Made by a program: the position numbers and the translations under genes. Positions 17,369-25,604 of a DNA stretch of 64,000 bases are shown here, piece after piece. The first letter of the stretch is position 1. Every line of letters starts with the position of its first letter. The notes under the pieces were generated by a model, which had not been told where the DNA came from, made no database searches, and saw only the letters and a program-made list of their open reading frames with translations. Source of the stretch: JANQIO01 sp965229625 (lineage in GTDB: Bacteria; Pseudomonadota; Gammaproteobacteria; Pseudomonadales; Halieaceae); the NCBI GenBank assembly GCA_965229625.1, contig CBDDJJ010000001.1, positions 868,001 to 932,000 on the forward strand, in the 5' to 3' direction.

Positions 17369-18028
17369 CTACAGGGGTTCCAGCGCCTCCCCGCAGCCCT
17401 GGTATTGGCGACCGTTGAGGGTGACGTTGACGCGGTTGGAATAGGCTTCCCCCGACATGCTGTCATAGCAGTGGTGGACCTCGATATCCACCAGCAGGTT
17501 GTTGCGTTCATCACTGGCGGTATAGCGTTCACGGCCGTCCAGCAGCTCCACTTCCGGCGTTGGCAACAGCACGCGCCGACTGCCGTAATCCGCCACCATC
17601 AGCATGTTGCGCTCGGGCTGGATCTCCAACACCCAGCCCGGCTCCTGCCCCACCGCGCGGAAGCTCACACCGCGGCGGCGCGCGTCTTCCCAGGGGCCGC
17701 GGGCGCGGTCCAACTGGCAGCCACGATAGCGTTTGCGACCGATATCCAGCGTTGCCTCGTCGCCCTTGCTCCAGAACACCGCGTCACCGTTTTCATAGCG
17801 CGCCCCGGAGGCGGCGCGCACCTGTTCCAGTACCCGGTAATCATCGGGGAGATACAGGGCGACCTCCCCGGCACCGACGCGCGCTACAAACTCAAAATCT
17901 CCACAGGAATACACCAGGGTCCGCCCGGCTTGCTGGGGCACCCCGTCGGCGGACTGGCGCGAGGTGCCGGAGCAGGCCGCCAGCACCAGGACTCCCAGAA
18001 CCGTGCAGGTGATGCGCAGTGAGTTCAT
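17369..18028 (-). CDS. Lipoprotein with MliC lysozyme-inhibitor domain and COG3650-like domain
   Basis: The 219-residue precursor has a lipobox (LGVLVLAACSG) after a short signal sequence. Residues about 38-105 (LVYSCGDFEFVARV ... YENGDAVFWSKGDEATLDI) match MliC, the membrane-bound inhibitor of C-type lysozymes. The remaining part (GQEPGWVLEIQPERNMLMVADYGSRRVLLP ... YSNRVNVTLNGRQYQGCG) resembles the COG3650/YbaY-neighbour type of periplasmic domain of unknown function. It probably protects the envelope and peptidoglycan. ATG 18028 overlaps the stop of the upstream GFA gene by four bases, which supports this start. Confidence 0.85.
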   Translation of the reverse strand: MNSLRITCTVLGVLVLAACSGTSRQSADGVPQQAGRTLVYSCGDFEFVARVGAGEVALYLPDDYRVLEQVRAASGARYENGDAVFWSKGDEATLDIGRKRYRGCQLDRARGPWEDARRRGVSFRAVGQEPGWVLEIQPERNMLMVADYGSRRVLLPTPEVELLDGRERYTASDERNNLLVDIEVHHCYDSMSGEAYSNRVNVTLNGRQYQGCGEALEPL

Positions 18029-18477
18029 TCCGCTGCCTCCTGTTTCGCGTCCAGCAGCACCAGCTCGCAAATCCAGCTGGCCGCGCGGCGAGCCAGGCGG
18101 TCGTCCAGGGACTCATTGTCGAAGTCACATTCACCGGGGCTCACCTCGACCTGCTCCCGCAGGGATTGTTGCACCACCAGGGCCAGCAGGCGGTCATCGT
18201 GCTCACAGCTCACATACACCAGGTCATTGCAGCGCCCGCAGTGCATGAAGTCAGCGGTGTAGGTACCAAAGGCATGGGCGTAAACGAAGCGACTGTCGCG
18301 CATGTGCACTTCCAGGCGGCTGTCGGGAGCGCTCAGGTATTGCGCACCGCGCGGCTGGCAGAATTCGCACTGGCAGGCACGCGGAGACAGCTCGGCAAGG
18401 CTGTGGTTGCAGTGCCAGACGTAGGAGATGGCGCCGCAACGGCAGCCACCCTGGTGCTGGTAGCGATAGTCAGTCAC
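18025..18477 (-). CDS. GFA/Mss4-like zinc protein
   Basis: The 150-residue protein has the cysteine pattern of the glutathione-dependent formaldehyde-activating (GFA/CENP-V) family: GGCRCGAISY (C12, C14), ACQCEFC (C35, C37, C40) and HCGRCND (C80, C83). These residues bind zinc. Most relatives have no demonstrated catalytic role, so a glutathione-formaldehyde reaction should not be assumed. It overlaps both neighbours (RarD-like upstream by eight bases, MliC lipoprotein downstream by four), so its synthesis is probably coupled to theirs. Confidence 0.88.
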   Translation of the reverse strand: MTDYRYQHQGGCRCGAISYVWHCNHSLAELSPRACQCEFCQPRGAQYLSAPDSRLEVHMRDSRFVYAHAFGTYTADFMHCGRCNDLVYVSCEHDDRLLALVVQQSLREQVEVSPGECDFDNESLDDRLARRAASWICELVLLDAKQEAAE

Positions 18478-19348
18478 GGCCCAAGACTCTCACGTTTCTG
18501 TAGCGTCGCAAAGTATCGGCAATGATCACCCCGAGGCCCAGCCACACCAGTACGAAACTGCCGAGCTGCACCGGGTTGAGCGGCTCGCCAAAAACGAATA
18601 TCGCCACCAATAGCTGGCAGGTCGGGCCGATGTAAAAGGTTAATCCCATCGCCGTCAGCGCCAGGCGGTGCGATGCCGCCACGTAGAGCACCAGCGGCAC
18701 AGTAGTAATCACGCCGGCCCCGACCAGGAACAGGTCTACGCGGAGGCCAAATTCCCCGAAGCTGGCACCACCCGACAGCCACAGCCAGGCAGCGGCGGCA
18801 GGAGCCAGGAACGCCACTTCCATGGCCAGCCCCTCGATGGCGCCAATGTGCACCAGCTTGCGCACCAAGGTGTAGATCCCGAAGGAGATGGAAACGCTGA
18901 TCGCAACCAGCGGCAGCCCGCCCATGTCCATCACCAGGATGCTCATACCCAGCACCGCCAGGCCGATGGCAATCGCCTGGGCCCGGTCTATGTGCTCGCG
19001 CAGTACCAGCACCCCCACCGCCACATTTACCAGTGGCAGCAGGAAATATCCCAGGCTGGCCTCGGCGGCCCGATCGTGGGTTACCGCCCATACGAAAACC
19101 CCCCAGTTACAGGCCTGGGCTGTTGCTGAGGCAGTGATGACCAGGAAAGTACGCAGTGTAAGGAACTGGGTGACCGTGTCGCGCAATCGCCCCAGCGCAC
19201 CCAACAGTATCAGCAGCAACAGCAATGACCAAAGCACCCGGTGGGCGACGATATCCAGCGCCGGCACCTGTGCGACCTGGATCCAGTAGAGTGCAGCAAC
19301 ACCCCAGATGAGATGGGCGGCAACTGCCGCTGCAAGGCCCGGGTTCAT
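18470..19348 (-). CDS. rarD: RarD/EamA-family membrane transporter
   Basis: The 292-residue protein has ten hydrophobic helices and the RarD-type opening AAAVAAHLIWGVAALYWIQVAQVPALDIVAHRVLWSLLLL, followed by NWGVFVWAVTHDRAAEASLGYFLLPLVNV. RarD proteins belong to the drug/metabolite transporter superfamily; their substrates are mostly unknown. ATG 19348 overlaps the stop of the upstream SafE-like gene in an ATGA and is preferred over a GTG two codons earlier. Confidence 0.9.
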   Translation of the reverse strand: MNPGLAAAVAAHLIWGVAALYWIQVAQVPALDIVAHRVLWSLLLLLILLGALGRLRDTVTQFLTLRTFLVITASATAQACNWGVFVWAVTHDRAAEASLGYFLLPLVNVAVGVLVLREHIDRAQAIAIGLAVLGMSILVMDMGGLPLVAISVSISFGIYTLVRKLVHIGAIEGLAMEVAFLAPAAAAWLWLSGGASFGEFGLRVDLFLVGAGVITTVPLVLYVAASHRLALTAMGLTFYIGPTCQLLVAIFVFGEPLNPVQLGSFVLVWLGLGVIIADTLRRYRNVRVLGRD

Positions 19349-20061
19349 GGCCACAGCACCAGCGCGATCATGCGCAGCGCCAATAGTGAGACCAGCAGCC
19401 GGAACCAGAGGAGGAAATTGAGCTCGGGAATAAACTGCCGCAGGCGGGTGCCCAGCCAGGAACCGAACATGACACCGGCCACCATGCCACCCAGCAGCAG
19501 TCCATACTGGCTGAATGCAAAACCCAGCCCTGCAAAGGCCAATACCCGCAGCAGGTGGTTGGCCGACATGTAGACCGCCGTATTGACAACCAGCCAGTCG
19601 CGCCGCGGGTTGCGCTGGGCCAATACAGCGCCCCCCAGCGGGCCACTGGCACCTACCATCATGCCGATGCCGGTCTGGTAGACGCCGAGCAATACCAGCG
19701 GTAGCTTGCCTTCGCCCTTGATACCTGGCAACGGTACCCAGGTCACCACCAGGATAAACACGCCGATCAAGGCCGGCAGCCAGTCCAGCCTGAGCTGCGA
19801 AAACACCAGCGCGCCAGCTACAGCGCCCAGAACACCGCCCACAACAAAGGGCAATATCAGGCTGGTGTCAATGTGCTTCCAGCCGAACAGCGCCCGCGAG
19901 CCGTTGCTGGCCAGCTGCGTGGCGGCGTGCAGGGGGAGTATCGCGGCCGCGGGCACCAGGCCCGGCATCAGGGTGATAAGGGGCACACCACCACCCATGC
20001 CGAAGACGCCGGCGAGGGTAGAAGTGAGCAAGGCGATGGGAATGAGCCAGTATTCGCTCAA
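19345..20061 (-). CDS. TauE/SafE-family membrane transporter
   Basis: This 238-residue protein has about eight hydrophobic helices. Its opening, LIPIALLTSTLAGVFGMGGGVPLITLMPGLVP, carries the glycine-rich GVFGMGGG motif of TauE/SafE transporters, and an equivalent second-half segment is ASGPLGGAVLAQRNPRRDW. Family members are linked to export of sulfite or organosulfonates, but the substrate here is not known. It overlaps the GST gene upstream and rarD downstream by four bases each. Confidence 0.88.
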   Translation of the reverse strand: MSEYWLIPIALLTSTLAGVFGMGGGVPLITLMPGLVPAAAILPLHAATQLASNGSRALFGWKHIDTSLILPFVVGGVLGAVAGALVFSQLRLDWLPALIGVFILVVTWVPLPGIKGEGKLPLVLLGVYQTGIGMMVGASGPLGGAVLAQRNPRRDWLVVNTAVYMSANHLLRVLAFAGLGFAFSQYGLLLGGMVAGVMFGSWLGTRLRQFIPELNFLLWFRLLVSLLALRMIALVLWP

Positions 20062-20711
20062 GCGCCTGCCTCGTCCGCCTCGACGATCTCCGGCTCGGCC
20101 CGCCCAGCCGTGATCCAGACCTGTACATCGGGATCAGCGAACACCGTGTCCAGGTAGGCGAGCGCCGGGCCGGGCAGATCCACCTGGTAATTCCTGAATC
20201 GAATCGCCACCGGCACGTACATCACATCCGCCAGGGAGAACTGGCCAAACAGCCAGGGGCCGCCGTGGCTGGCAAGGCAGGTCGTCCATAAACGGCACAC
20301 CCGGTCGATGTCGGCCTGCAGGGCTTCGTCGATGGCTACCCGCCGCTGTTCGGCACGGCAGTTCATGGGCATCCGCGCTCGCAGCTCGGGAAAGCCCGAG
20401 TGCATCTCCGCCATCACGGCGCGCGCGTGCGCCCGGGTGGCTCGGTCTGCCGGCAGCAGGCCTCCCTCCGCCCAACGCTCATTCGCGTATTCCGCAATGG
20501 CCAGTGAATCCCACACCCGCAGCTCACCGTCGTGCAGGACAGGCACGCGGCCGGTGGGTGACAGTTCGTCGATCCGCTGCGCAAATTCCTCGGTATCCAG
20601 GGGTAGGCGCAGCTCATCGAAGTCAGCGCCGGCTTTGGTAAGCGCCAGCCAGCCGCGCAGGGACCAGGAGGAGTAATTCTTGTTGCCGATCACCAACAGG
20701 GGCTTGCTCAC
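20058..20711 (-). CDS. Glutathione S-transferase family protein
   Basis: The 217-residue protein begins SKPLLVIGNKNYSSWSLRGWLALTKAGADFDE, with SSWS in the position of the catalytic serine/cysteine of bacterial GSTs. It has the glutathione-binding TGRVPVLHDGELRVWDSLAIAEYANE and a helical C-terminal domain (FSLADVMYVPVAIRF). I chose GTG 20711 because AAAGGA lies suitably upstream and the family start aligns there; a longer frame adds an unrelated extension. It is the first gene of a five-gene overlapping chain running to the MliC lipoprotein. Confidence 0.9.
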   Translation of the reverse strand: MSKPLLVIGNKNYSSWSLRGWLALTKAGADFDELRLPLDTEEFAQRIDELSPTGRVPVLHDGELRVWDSLAIAEYANERWAEGGLLPADRATRAHARAVMAEMHSGFPELRARMPMNCRAEQRRVAIDEALQADIDRVCRLWTTCLASHGGPWLFGQFSLADVMYVPVAIRFRNYQVDLPGPALAYLDTVFADPDVQVWITAGRAEPEIVEADEAGA

Positions 20712-20836
20712 GGGAAGCGTCCTTTCACAGTCTCTGGGAGGCGCGACAGGGCGGGGCCTGCGCGGGGCGCATAGCATACACCTGAATGCGGCAACTGTGC
20801 GGTGAAGGAGATGTGAAAAAAGGTGGGCGTCAGCCC

Positions 20837-21706
20837 TTAGCCGTGCTGCAGGAAATCCAGGCAGAGCCGATTGAACATGGCCTCGTGCTCTACCATAACC
20901 CAGTGACCGCACTCTGACACCAGCACCAGGCGCAGCTGCCTGCAGTTCGCCGTGAAGTTGCCGATGCCGCTATCCGGCATCATGCGCTCGTTCAAACCCC
21001 AGAAGCCGAGCACCGGGCACTGCAACTCAGCCAGGCGCTCGCTGAGCTCGGGAATCTGCATGGAGGACATCACCCGGCCATTCATCAGCTGCATGACCTG
21101 CATACGCTCCGCCACCAGTTCATCAGTGGCGTACTTCGGATCGTGCATGAGACCGAAGGCGAACAGCTCCTTCATCACCTCGTGGGTGACCGGCTCGCCC
21201 GAGCCATAGACCTGGAAGAGTTTCTGCATGCCGGGCATCTGGCCGTACTCCGCCATGGTGCTGAGCCCGCCGGGTGCCATCAGGATCAGCTTCTCCACCA
21301 GTTCGGGCCGGGCCAGGGCCATGCCGATAGCAATGGCGCCGCCCAGCGAATTGCCCACCACCACGCAGCGCTCGATCCCGATGGCATCCAGCGCCTGGGT
21401 GGCGCATTCGACGAAGAAATCCAGGGTATAGGTTTCGCTTTCGGGCTTGTCCGAAAAGCCGAAGCCGACGATGTCGAGCACAATGGAACGGTAGCCGTTC
21501 GCTGCTATCTGCGGGTAATTCCCCTTGAAGTTACTGTGGCCGCTGGCGCCGGGTCCGGAGCCATGCAGCCACACGACAGCGGGGCCATCACCGCAGTCGA
21601 TGTAGTGCATACGGTAGCCGTTGGCGCACTCGGCGTACCGGTGCTCCGGGAGTACCCCGTTGAGCTGCGGTTCACCGCGCACCCAGGCTGCAGCGTCAGC
21701 GCCCAA
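20837..21706 (-). CDS. Alpha/beta hydrolase of the meta-cleavage product (HsaD/BphD) type
   Basis: The 289-residue protein shows an alpha/beta hydrolase fold: oxyanion segment WLHGSGPGASGHSNFKGN, nucleophile elbow VVGNSLGGAIAIG (serine), acid in MMPDSGIGN and histidine in SECGHWVMVEH. The GSGPGASG sequence after HG is characteristic of C-C hydrolases that cut ring-opened catechol products. TTG 21706 starts two bases after the stop of the HsaA-like gene; a GTG at 21682 is an alternative. The pair strongly suggests one pathway. Whether the ring is steroidal (HsaD) or another aromatic cannot be decided. Confidence 0.88.
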   Translation of the reverse strand: MGADAAAWVRGEPQLNGVLPEHRYAECANGYRMHYIDCGDGPAVVWLHGSGPGASGHSNFKGNYPQIAANGYRSIVLDIVGFGFSDKPESETYTLDFFVECATQALDAIGIERCVVVGNSLGGAIAIGMALARPELVEKLILMAPGGLSTMAEYGQMPGMQKLFQVYGSGEPVTHEVMKELFAFGLMHDPKYATDELVAERMQVMQLMNGRVMSSMQIPELSERLAELQCPVLGFWGLNERMMPDSGIGNFTANCRQLRLVLVSECGHWVMVEHEAMFNRLCLDFLQHG

Positions 21707-21708
21707 GG

Positions 21709-22926
21709 TCAGAGCCCGAGGTCCGCGTTATCCTCGCCTAACAGCACACCACCCATATTGACCGCGAAAGGTGTTGAGTGGTTGGCAACGTGTGCCTGGC
21801 TGGCAAGAATATCGAGGTGATTGGCCAGCACCTCGCTGCCATTGCGGATTCCCGATGAGCCCACAGCCTTGAGCATACGCCCAGACAGGTCGACGCAGCG
21901 ATCAGCGACAATCGCCGAGTCATAGCGGTAGCGCACCCGGTCCTCTATGGGGATGGCCTCACCCTCGCGGGTGCATTCCATCATCTGGTCAAAGTTGCGG
22001 TACATGACCAGCTTCATCTGTTCCAGCTCGGACCGCACTTCCGCGGCCAGGCGGCGGGCAAAGGGGTCATCGCGCATCGGCACCGGGCCGGCCACCCGCG
22101 TCCTGGCAACATCCTGGTAGGCTTCCAATTGGCCTTCCAGGGCACCCAGGGAAGCCGTGCAAACGGCACGCACAAACACCTGCATGAATGGCATGCGGTA
22201 CAGCGGCGCCGTATTGACGGCGTTGCCGGGATTGTCGCAGTTGAAGCCGTCCACCACCTTATGGGTGCGGTGCTCGGGAACGAATACATCCTCCATCACC
22301 ACATCGTGGCTGCCGGTACCCTGCAGGCCCACCACGTCCCAGTTGTCGACGATCTCGTAGTCCTCGATCGGTACCAGGAAGGTCCGGTAGTTCTTCATGT
22401 CGAAGGGTGCTTCCTCGGTGGGCACCACAGCCCCAACGAACACCCACTTGCAGTGCTCGCAGCCACTGGAGAAACTCCAGCGCCCACTGAGCCGGAAACC
22501 GCCGTCAACCGGCTTGACCTTGCCGACAGGTGCATAGGAGGAGGAAATCAGCACTTCCGGGTCATCGCCCCATACGTCCTCGGCGGCGCGTTCATCGAAC
22601 AGGGCAATCTGCCAGTTGTGAACACCGACCACACCCAGCACCCAGGCACTGGACATGCAAACCCTGGCGATTTCCAGTCCCACGGCATAAAACACCTGGG
22701 GATCCATGGCGTAGCCGCCATACTGCTCAGGCTGCAGAATCTTGAAGAACCCTGCATCGTGGAAGTCCCGGATGGTGTCATCGGGCACGCGGCGCTCACG
22801 TTTGCACTGTTCCCTGCGCTCCCGCAGCACCGGCGTCAGTTCGCGGGCCGCCTTGAGCAGCGCTTCGGCGCGGGGTGAGCCCATGCTGTAGGGGCTGGCC
22901 GCCCCGATTTTCGCCTGTGCAGTCAT
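21709..22926 (-). CDS. Flavin-dependent monooxygenase, HsaA-like (acyl-CoA dehydrogenase fold)
   Basis: The 405-residue protein has the acyl-CoA-dehydrogenase fold used by two-component aromatic hydroxylases. Signatures are RVPDDTIRDFHDAGFFKILQPEQYGGY, SSAWVLGVVGVHNWQ, GGFRLSGRWSFSSGCEHCKWVF, WDVVGLQGTGSHDVV and VGSSGIRNGS. These match HsaA, which hydroxylates the A-ring phenol of 9,10-seco steroids using reduced flavin from HsaB. No flavin reductase gene is nearby. An SD-like GGAG lies 8-9 bases before ATG 22926, and an AT-rich leader lies upstream. It is directly followed by the HsaD-like hydrolase gene. Confidence 0.87.
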   Translation of the reverse strand: MTAQAKIGAASPYSMGSPRAEALLKAARELTPVLRERREQCKRERRVPDDTIRDFHDAGFFKILQPEQYGGYAMDPQVFYAVGLEIARVCMSSAWVLGVVGVHNWQIALFDERAAEDVWGDDPEVLISSSYAPVGKVKPVDGGFRLSGRWSFSSGCEHCKWVFVGAVVPTEEAPFDMKNYRTFLVPIEDYEIVDNWDVVGLQGTGSHDVVMEDVFVPEHRTHKVVDGFNCDNPGNAVNTAPLYRMPFMQVFVRAVCTASLGALEGQLEAYQDVARTRVAGPVPMRDDPFARRLAAEVRSELEQMKLVMYRNFDQMMECTREGEAIPIEDRVRYRYDSAIVADRCVDLSGRMLKAVGSSGIRNGSEVLANHLDILASQAHVANHSTPFAVNMGGVLLGEDNADLGL

Positions 22927-23072
22927 GACATTTTCTCCACGTCAGCTTACTGAGCCTCAATTACACCCATGCGGCGTATGCATCGCATCACTCGTTTGGG
23001 TTATTTTATCTTTATCTATATATTTCATTATCTTAGATATTTATTTTAATGTGATTTATTAATTAAAACGGC
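22927..23072 (-). promoter_or_regulatory. AT-rich intergenic leader upstream of the HsaA-like gene
   Basis: Bases 23001-23069 are composed almost entirely of A and T, in sharp contrast to the GC-rich surroundings. Several overlapping -10-like sequences occur on the minus strand (for example TATATA and TAAAAT words). It probably holds the promoter for the monooxygenase-hydrolase pair and may bind a nucleoid protein or regulator. I could not choose a single promoter. Confidence 0.5.
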
Positions 23073-23936
23073 CTACTCCACGACCGCATCTCCGAAGCGG
23101 GTGGGCTCTCCAAACCAGGCCCGGTGGGACGGTGGCTGGCGCCCGTCCGCCTCCCGCACCCCGTACAGTTCGGCCAATTCCGCGCCAATCAGCACCTGCC
23201 CGGACTTCTCCATCAAGGCCGGGTCCCTGGCCAGGGCATCGATGATGCGCCCGGTAAACTCGGGGGTTTCCGCCGTAGCCGCCAGCTCGCTGTAAAGCTC
23301 AGGCTGGGCATCGAATACGGCCTGTGTCCGCTCGGTCAAGAGCAGCCCCATCCACACGGCGACCACGGCGACACCGTGGGGCCGGAAATCGTGGGCCATG
23401 TCATGGGCCATTTTGTCCACGGCCGCCTTGCCGGCGCCATAGGCCGGACCGTGCATATAGATGCGCCCGCCGAAGGATGAGGTGTTGACCACCAGCCCGG
23501 CGCCTGCCGCCAGCAACAGCGGCGCCGCGTGCCATGTCGCCACGTAGTGCGAGCGCAAGCCAACGTCGAACAAACTGGTCTGGTCCAGGGGTTTCTCCCA
23601 GAAGGGCCCGGCATCGGTAATGGAAGCCGGCAGCGCAGTGGCGTTGTTGACCAGGATGTCCAGCCGGCCCTGCTCCGCAGCCACGCGCTCGAACAGCGCC
23701 GCCACAGCGTCATCGTCCGCATGGTCGCAAAGCACCGGGATGCCCAGCCCTCCAGCGGCGCTGACCGCCTGCGCCGTGTCATTGATCGAGCCGGGCAGTG
23801 CGGCCTCCCCACCGCGCTGCGTACGCCCGCTCACATACACCGTGGCTCCGGCGGCACCCAGCGCGCAGGCAATTCCCTTGCCCGCTCCGCGACTGGCGCC
23901 GGTCACAACGACTACCCTGTCCTGCGCCAATCCCAT
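23073..23936 (-). CDS. Short-chain dehydrogenase/reductase (DHRS1-like)
   Basis: The 287-residue protein has the Rossmann cofactor motif TGASRGAGKGIA, the NNAT segment (ILVNNATAL), a serine in VVNTSSFGG and the catalytic Y-x-x-x-K in PAYGAGKAAVDKMAHDMA. The C-terminal part, WMGLLLTERTQAVFDAQPE and EFTGRIIDALARDP, is like the DHRS1 subgroup. The substrate is unknown. It is 146 bases upstream of the HsaA-like gene in the same direction, separated by the AT-rich leader, so it may or may not belong to the same pathway. Confidence 0.88.
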   Translation of the reverse strand: MGLAQDRVVVVTGASRGAGKGIACALGAAGATVYVSGRTQRGGEAALPGSINDTAQAVSAAGGLGIPVLCDHADDDAVAALFERVAAEQGRLDILVNNATALPASITDAGPFWEKPLDQTSLFDVGLRSHYVATWHAAPLLLAAGAGLVVNTSSFGGRIYMHGPAYGAGKAAVDKMAHDMAHDFRPHGVAVVAVWMGLLLTERTQAVFDAQPELYSELAATAETPEFTGRIIDALARDPALMEKSGQVLIGAELAELYGVREADGRQPPSHRAWFGEPTRFGDAVVE

Positions 23937-24035
23937 GGCAATCCCCTGCTGCTGCGATTTATCCTAGTATCCGCACTCGCTGTGGCGGATGGAAGCCACG
24001 CCCGTGCATACCCCGCTTATGGTTTGGATATCTAC

Positions 24036-24962
24036 ATGCACAATGTCCTGGTCCTGTCGACGCACGCACTCCGCTATCGCGAGCTGCTGGAAGCGGACCC
24101 CCTGCCTGATGTCGCTATTCATTACGCAGAGACACTTGAAGGCGCACGCCCGCTAGCCAGCCAGGCCGAGATTCTGTTTGGCGCACCGGACCTGCTGGCC
24201 GACATCCTGCCCCACTGCCCGCGCCTGCGCTGGGCGCAATCGAGCTGGGCCGGGATCACTCCGCTGCTCAACGCCCCGCGTCGCGACTACCGGCTGACGG
24301 GCGTAAAGGACATCTTTGGTCCGCCGATGACGGAGTTTGTGCTCGGTTGGTTACTGGCGCTTGAGCGCAATATTCCGCAACGCCATGGCGCCCGTAGCTG
24401 GGACGACCGCAGGGACGGGCACATCGCCGGCAAGTGCATTGGCATCATGGGCACCGGTTCTATCGGCGCGCACCTGGCCAGGGCCTGTCGCAGCCTGGGA
24501 CTGTCGACCCGCGGCTTGAACTCGGACGGCCGCAACATCGATGGCTTCGATGCCTGCTGGCCGACCGAACAGCGTCTGGAATTTGCCAGCGGACTCGACT
24601 ACCTGGTTGCCATGTTGCCGGATACGCCGGCCACCGACGCGCTGGTAGACGCTGCGATGCTGGGCCGGCTCAAGCAGGATGCGGTGTTGATCAACGGCGG
24701 CCGGGGCAACTCTGTCGATACCTCGGCCGTGGTCGCTGCGCTTGAGAAACGCCGGCTCAGGCATGCGGTGCTGGATGTGCTTCCCCTGGAGCCCCTGCCC
24801 GACGGCGATCCGTTGTGGCAGGTTGCGGGACTCAGCATCACCAGCCACACCGCAGCGCCGACGCCTGGCCGCGCCATCGTGGAGATTTTTAGCGAAAACT
24901 ACCGGCGCTACATCGCCGGGGAACCCCTCAACCACCTGATCGACTTCGAGCGCGGGTACTGA
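24036..24962 (+). CDS. D-isomer-specific 2-hydroxyacid dehydrogenase
   Basis: The 308-residue protein belongs to the D-2-hydroxyacid dehydrogenase family, which reduces 2-oxoacids with NAD(P)H. The cofactor motif is GIMGTGSIGAHLARAC. The substrate residues are RGNSVDT (arginine region), LDVLPLEPLPDGDPLW (acid) and SHTAAP (histidine). This arrangement is closest to the GhrA/hydroxypyruvate-glyoxylate reductase group. ATG 24036 is chosen as the first start that gives a normal N-terminus (MHNVLVLSTH); the open frame extends farther upstream but overlaps the divergent SDR gene. Confidence 0.88.
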   Translation: MHNVLVLSTHALRYRELLEADPLPDVAIHYAETLEGARPLASQAEILFGAPDLLADILPHCPRLRWAQSSWAGITPLLNAPRRDYRLTGVKDIFGPPMTEFVLGWLLALERNIPQRHGARSWDDRRDGHIAGKCIGIMGTGSIGAHLARACRSLGLSTRGLNSDGRNIDGFDACWPTEQRLEFASGLDYLVAMLPDTPATDALVDAAMLGRLKQDAVLINGGRGNSVDTSAVVAALEKRRLRHAVLDVLPLEPLPDGDPLWQVAGLSITSHTAAPTPGRAIVEIFSENYRRYIAGEPLNHLIDFERGY

Positions 24963-24998
24963 TGTGCCGGCGGCGCGCCGGCAGCCTGTCACCGCGGC

Positions 24999-25490
24999 CT
25001 AGAGACCCGGCTCCTCCGCTTGCTCGCCCGCAGTGTAGGTGGTGTAGATGTAGACCGGTATATCCAGATCGCCCAGGCGCTTTTCCACCAGTGGCTTGAC
25101 GTCAGGCCAGTCCAGCCCGCCGACACCCGTGGCCAGCCGCGGCAGCGCCAGGGAGGTGAACCCTTCCTTTTTTACCATCTTTGCCAGGGCTCGCAATGCG
25201 TCATTCACCGCCTTGGTAGTGGCCTTGCCCGGCCGACTGCCATGGCCGTGTCCGCCTTCCTGGGTGAGCAGGTTGACGATCCGAACGTTGCCCGCACCGC
25301 CCCACATCCAGGCTTCTCCCGGCTTGGGATGGTTGACATGGCACCAGTGGTGATAGTCCTTGTGCATGGAGGGGTAACGTTCGTGCAGCGACAGCGCCAG
25401 GCCCTGGTTCATTGGATCATTGGCCGCAACTCCGTGGGCCAGCGCGTGGGCTTTGCTCAGCAGGATGTCGCCCTTGACTTCATACAGCAT
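24999..25490 (-). CDS. Macro-domain (ADP-ribose-binding) protein
   Basis: The 163-residue protein begins MLYEVKGDILLSKAHALAHGVAAND and contains the ADP-ribose loop region LALPRLATGVGGLDWPDVKPLVEK. This is a stand-alone macro domain of the kind that removes ADP-ribose from proteins or hydrolyses O-acetyl-ADP-ribose. The usual N-x-A-N-x-x-L segment is changed to HGVAANDPMNQGLA, as in the ALC1-like/YmdB-distant group. ATG 25490 gives the family N-terminus; the ribosome site is weak. No toxin or ADP-ribosyltransferase gene is adjacent. Confidence 0.85.
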   Translation of the reverse strand: MLYEVKGDILLSKAHALAHGVAANDPMNQGLALSLHERYPSMHKDYHHWCHVNHPKPGEAWMWGGAGNVRIVNLLTQEGGHGHGSRPGKATTKAVNDALRALAKMVKKEGFTSLALPRLATGVGGLDWPDVKPLVEKRLGDLDIPVYIYTTYTAGEQAEEPGL

Positions 25491-25604
25491 GTTTTTTCTT
25501 ACACCTTGTGTAGTGACTGACAGCCGTATGGTAGGCAATTCCGGTGCAGGGTAACTTGATCCAGAGCAGTCACGGCGCATCCTTGTCAGAACGCCGAGGC
25601 AGGC

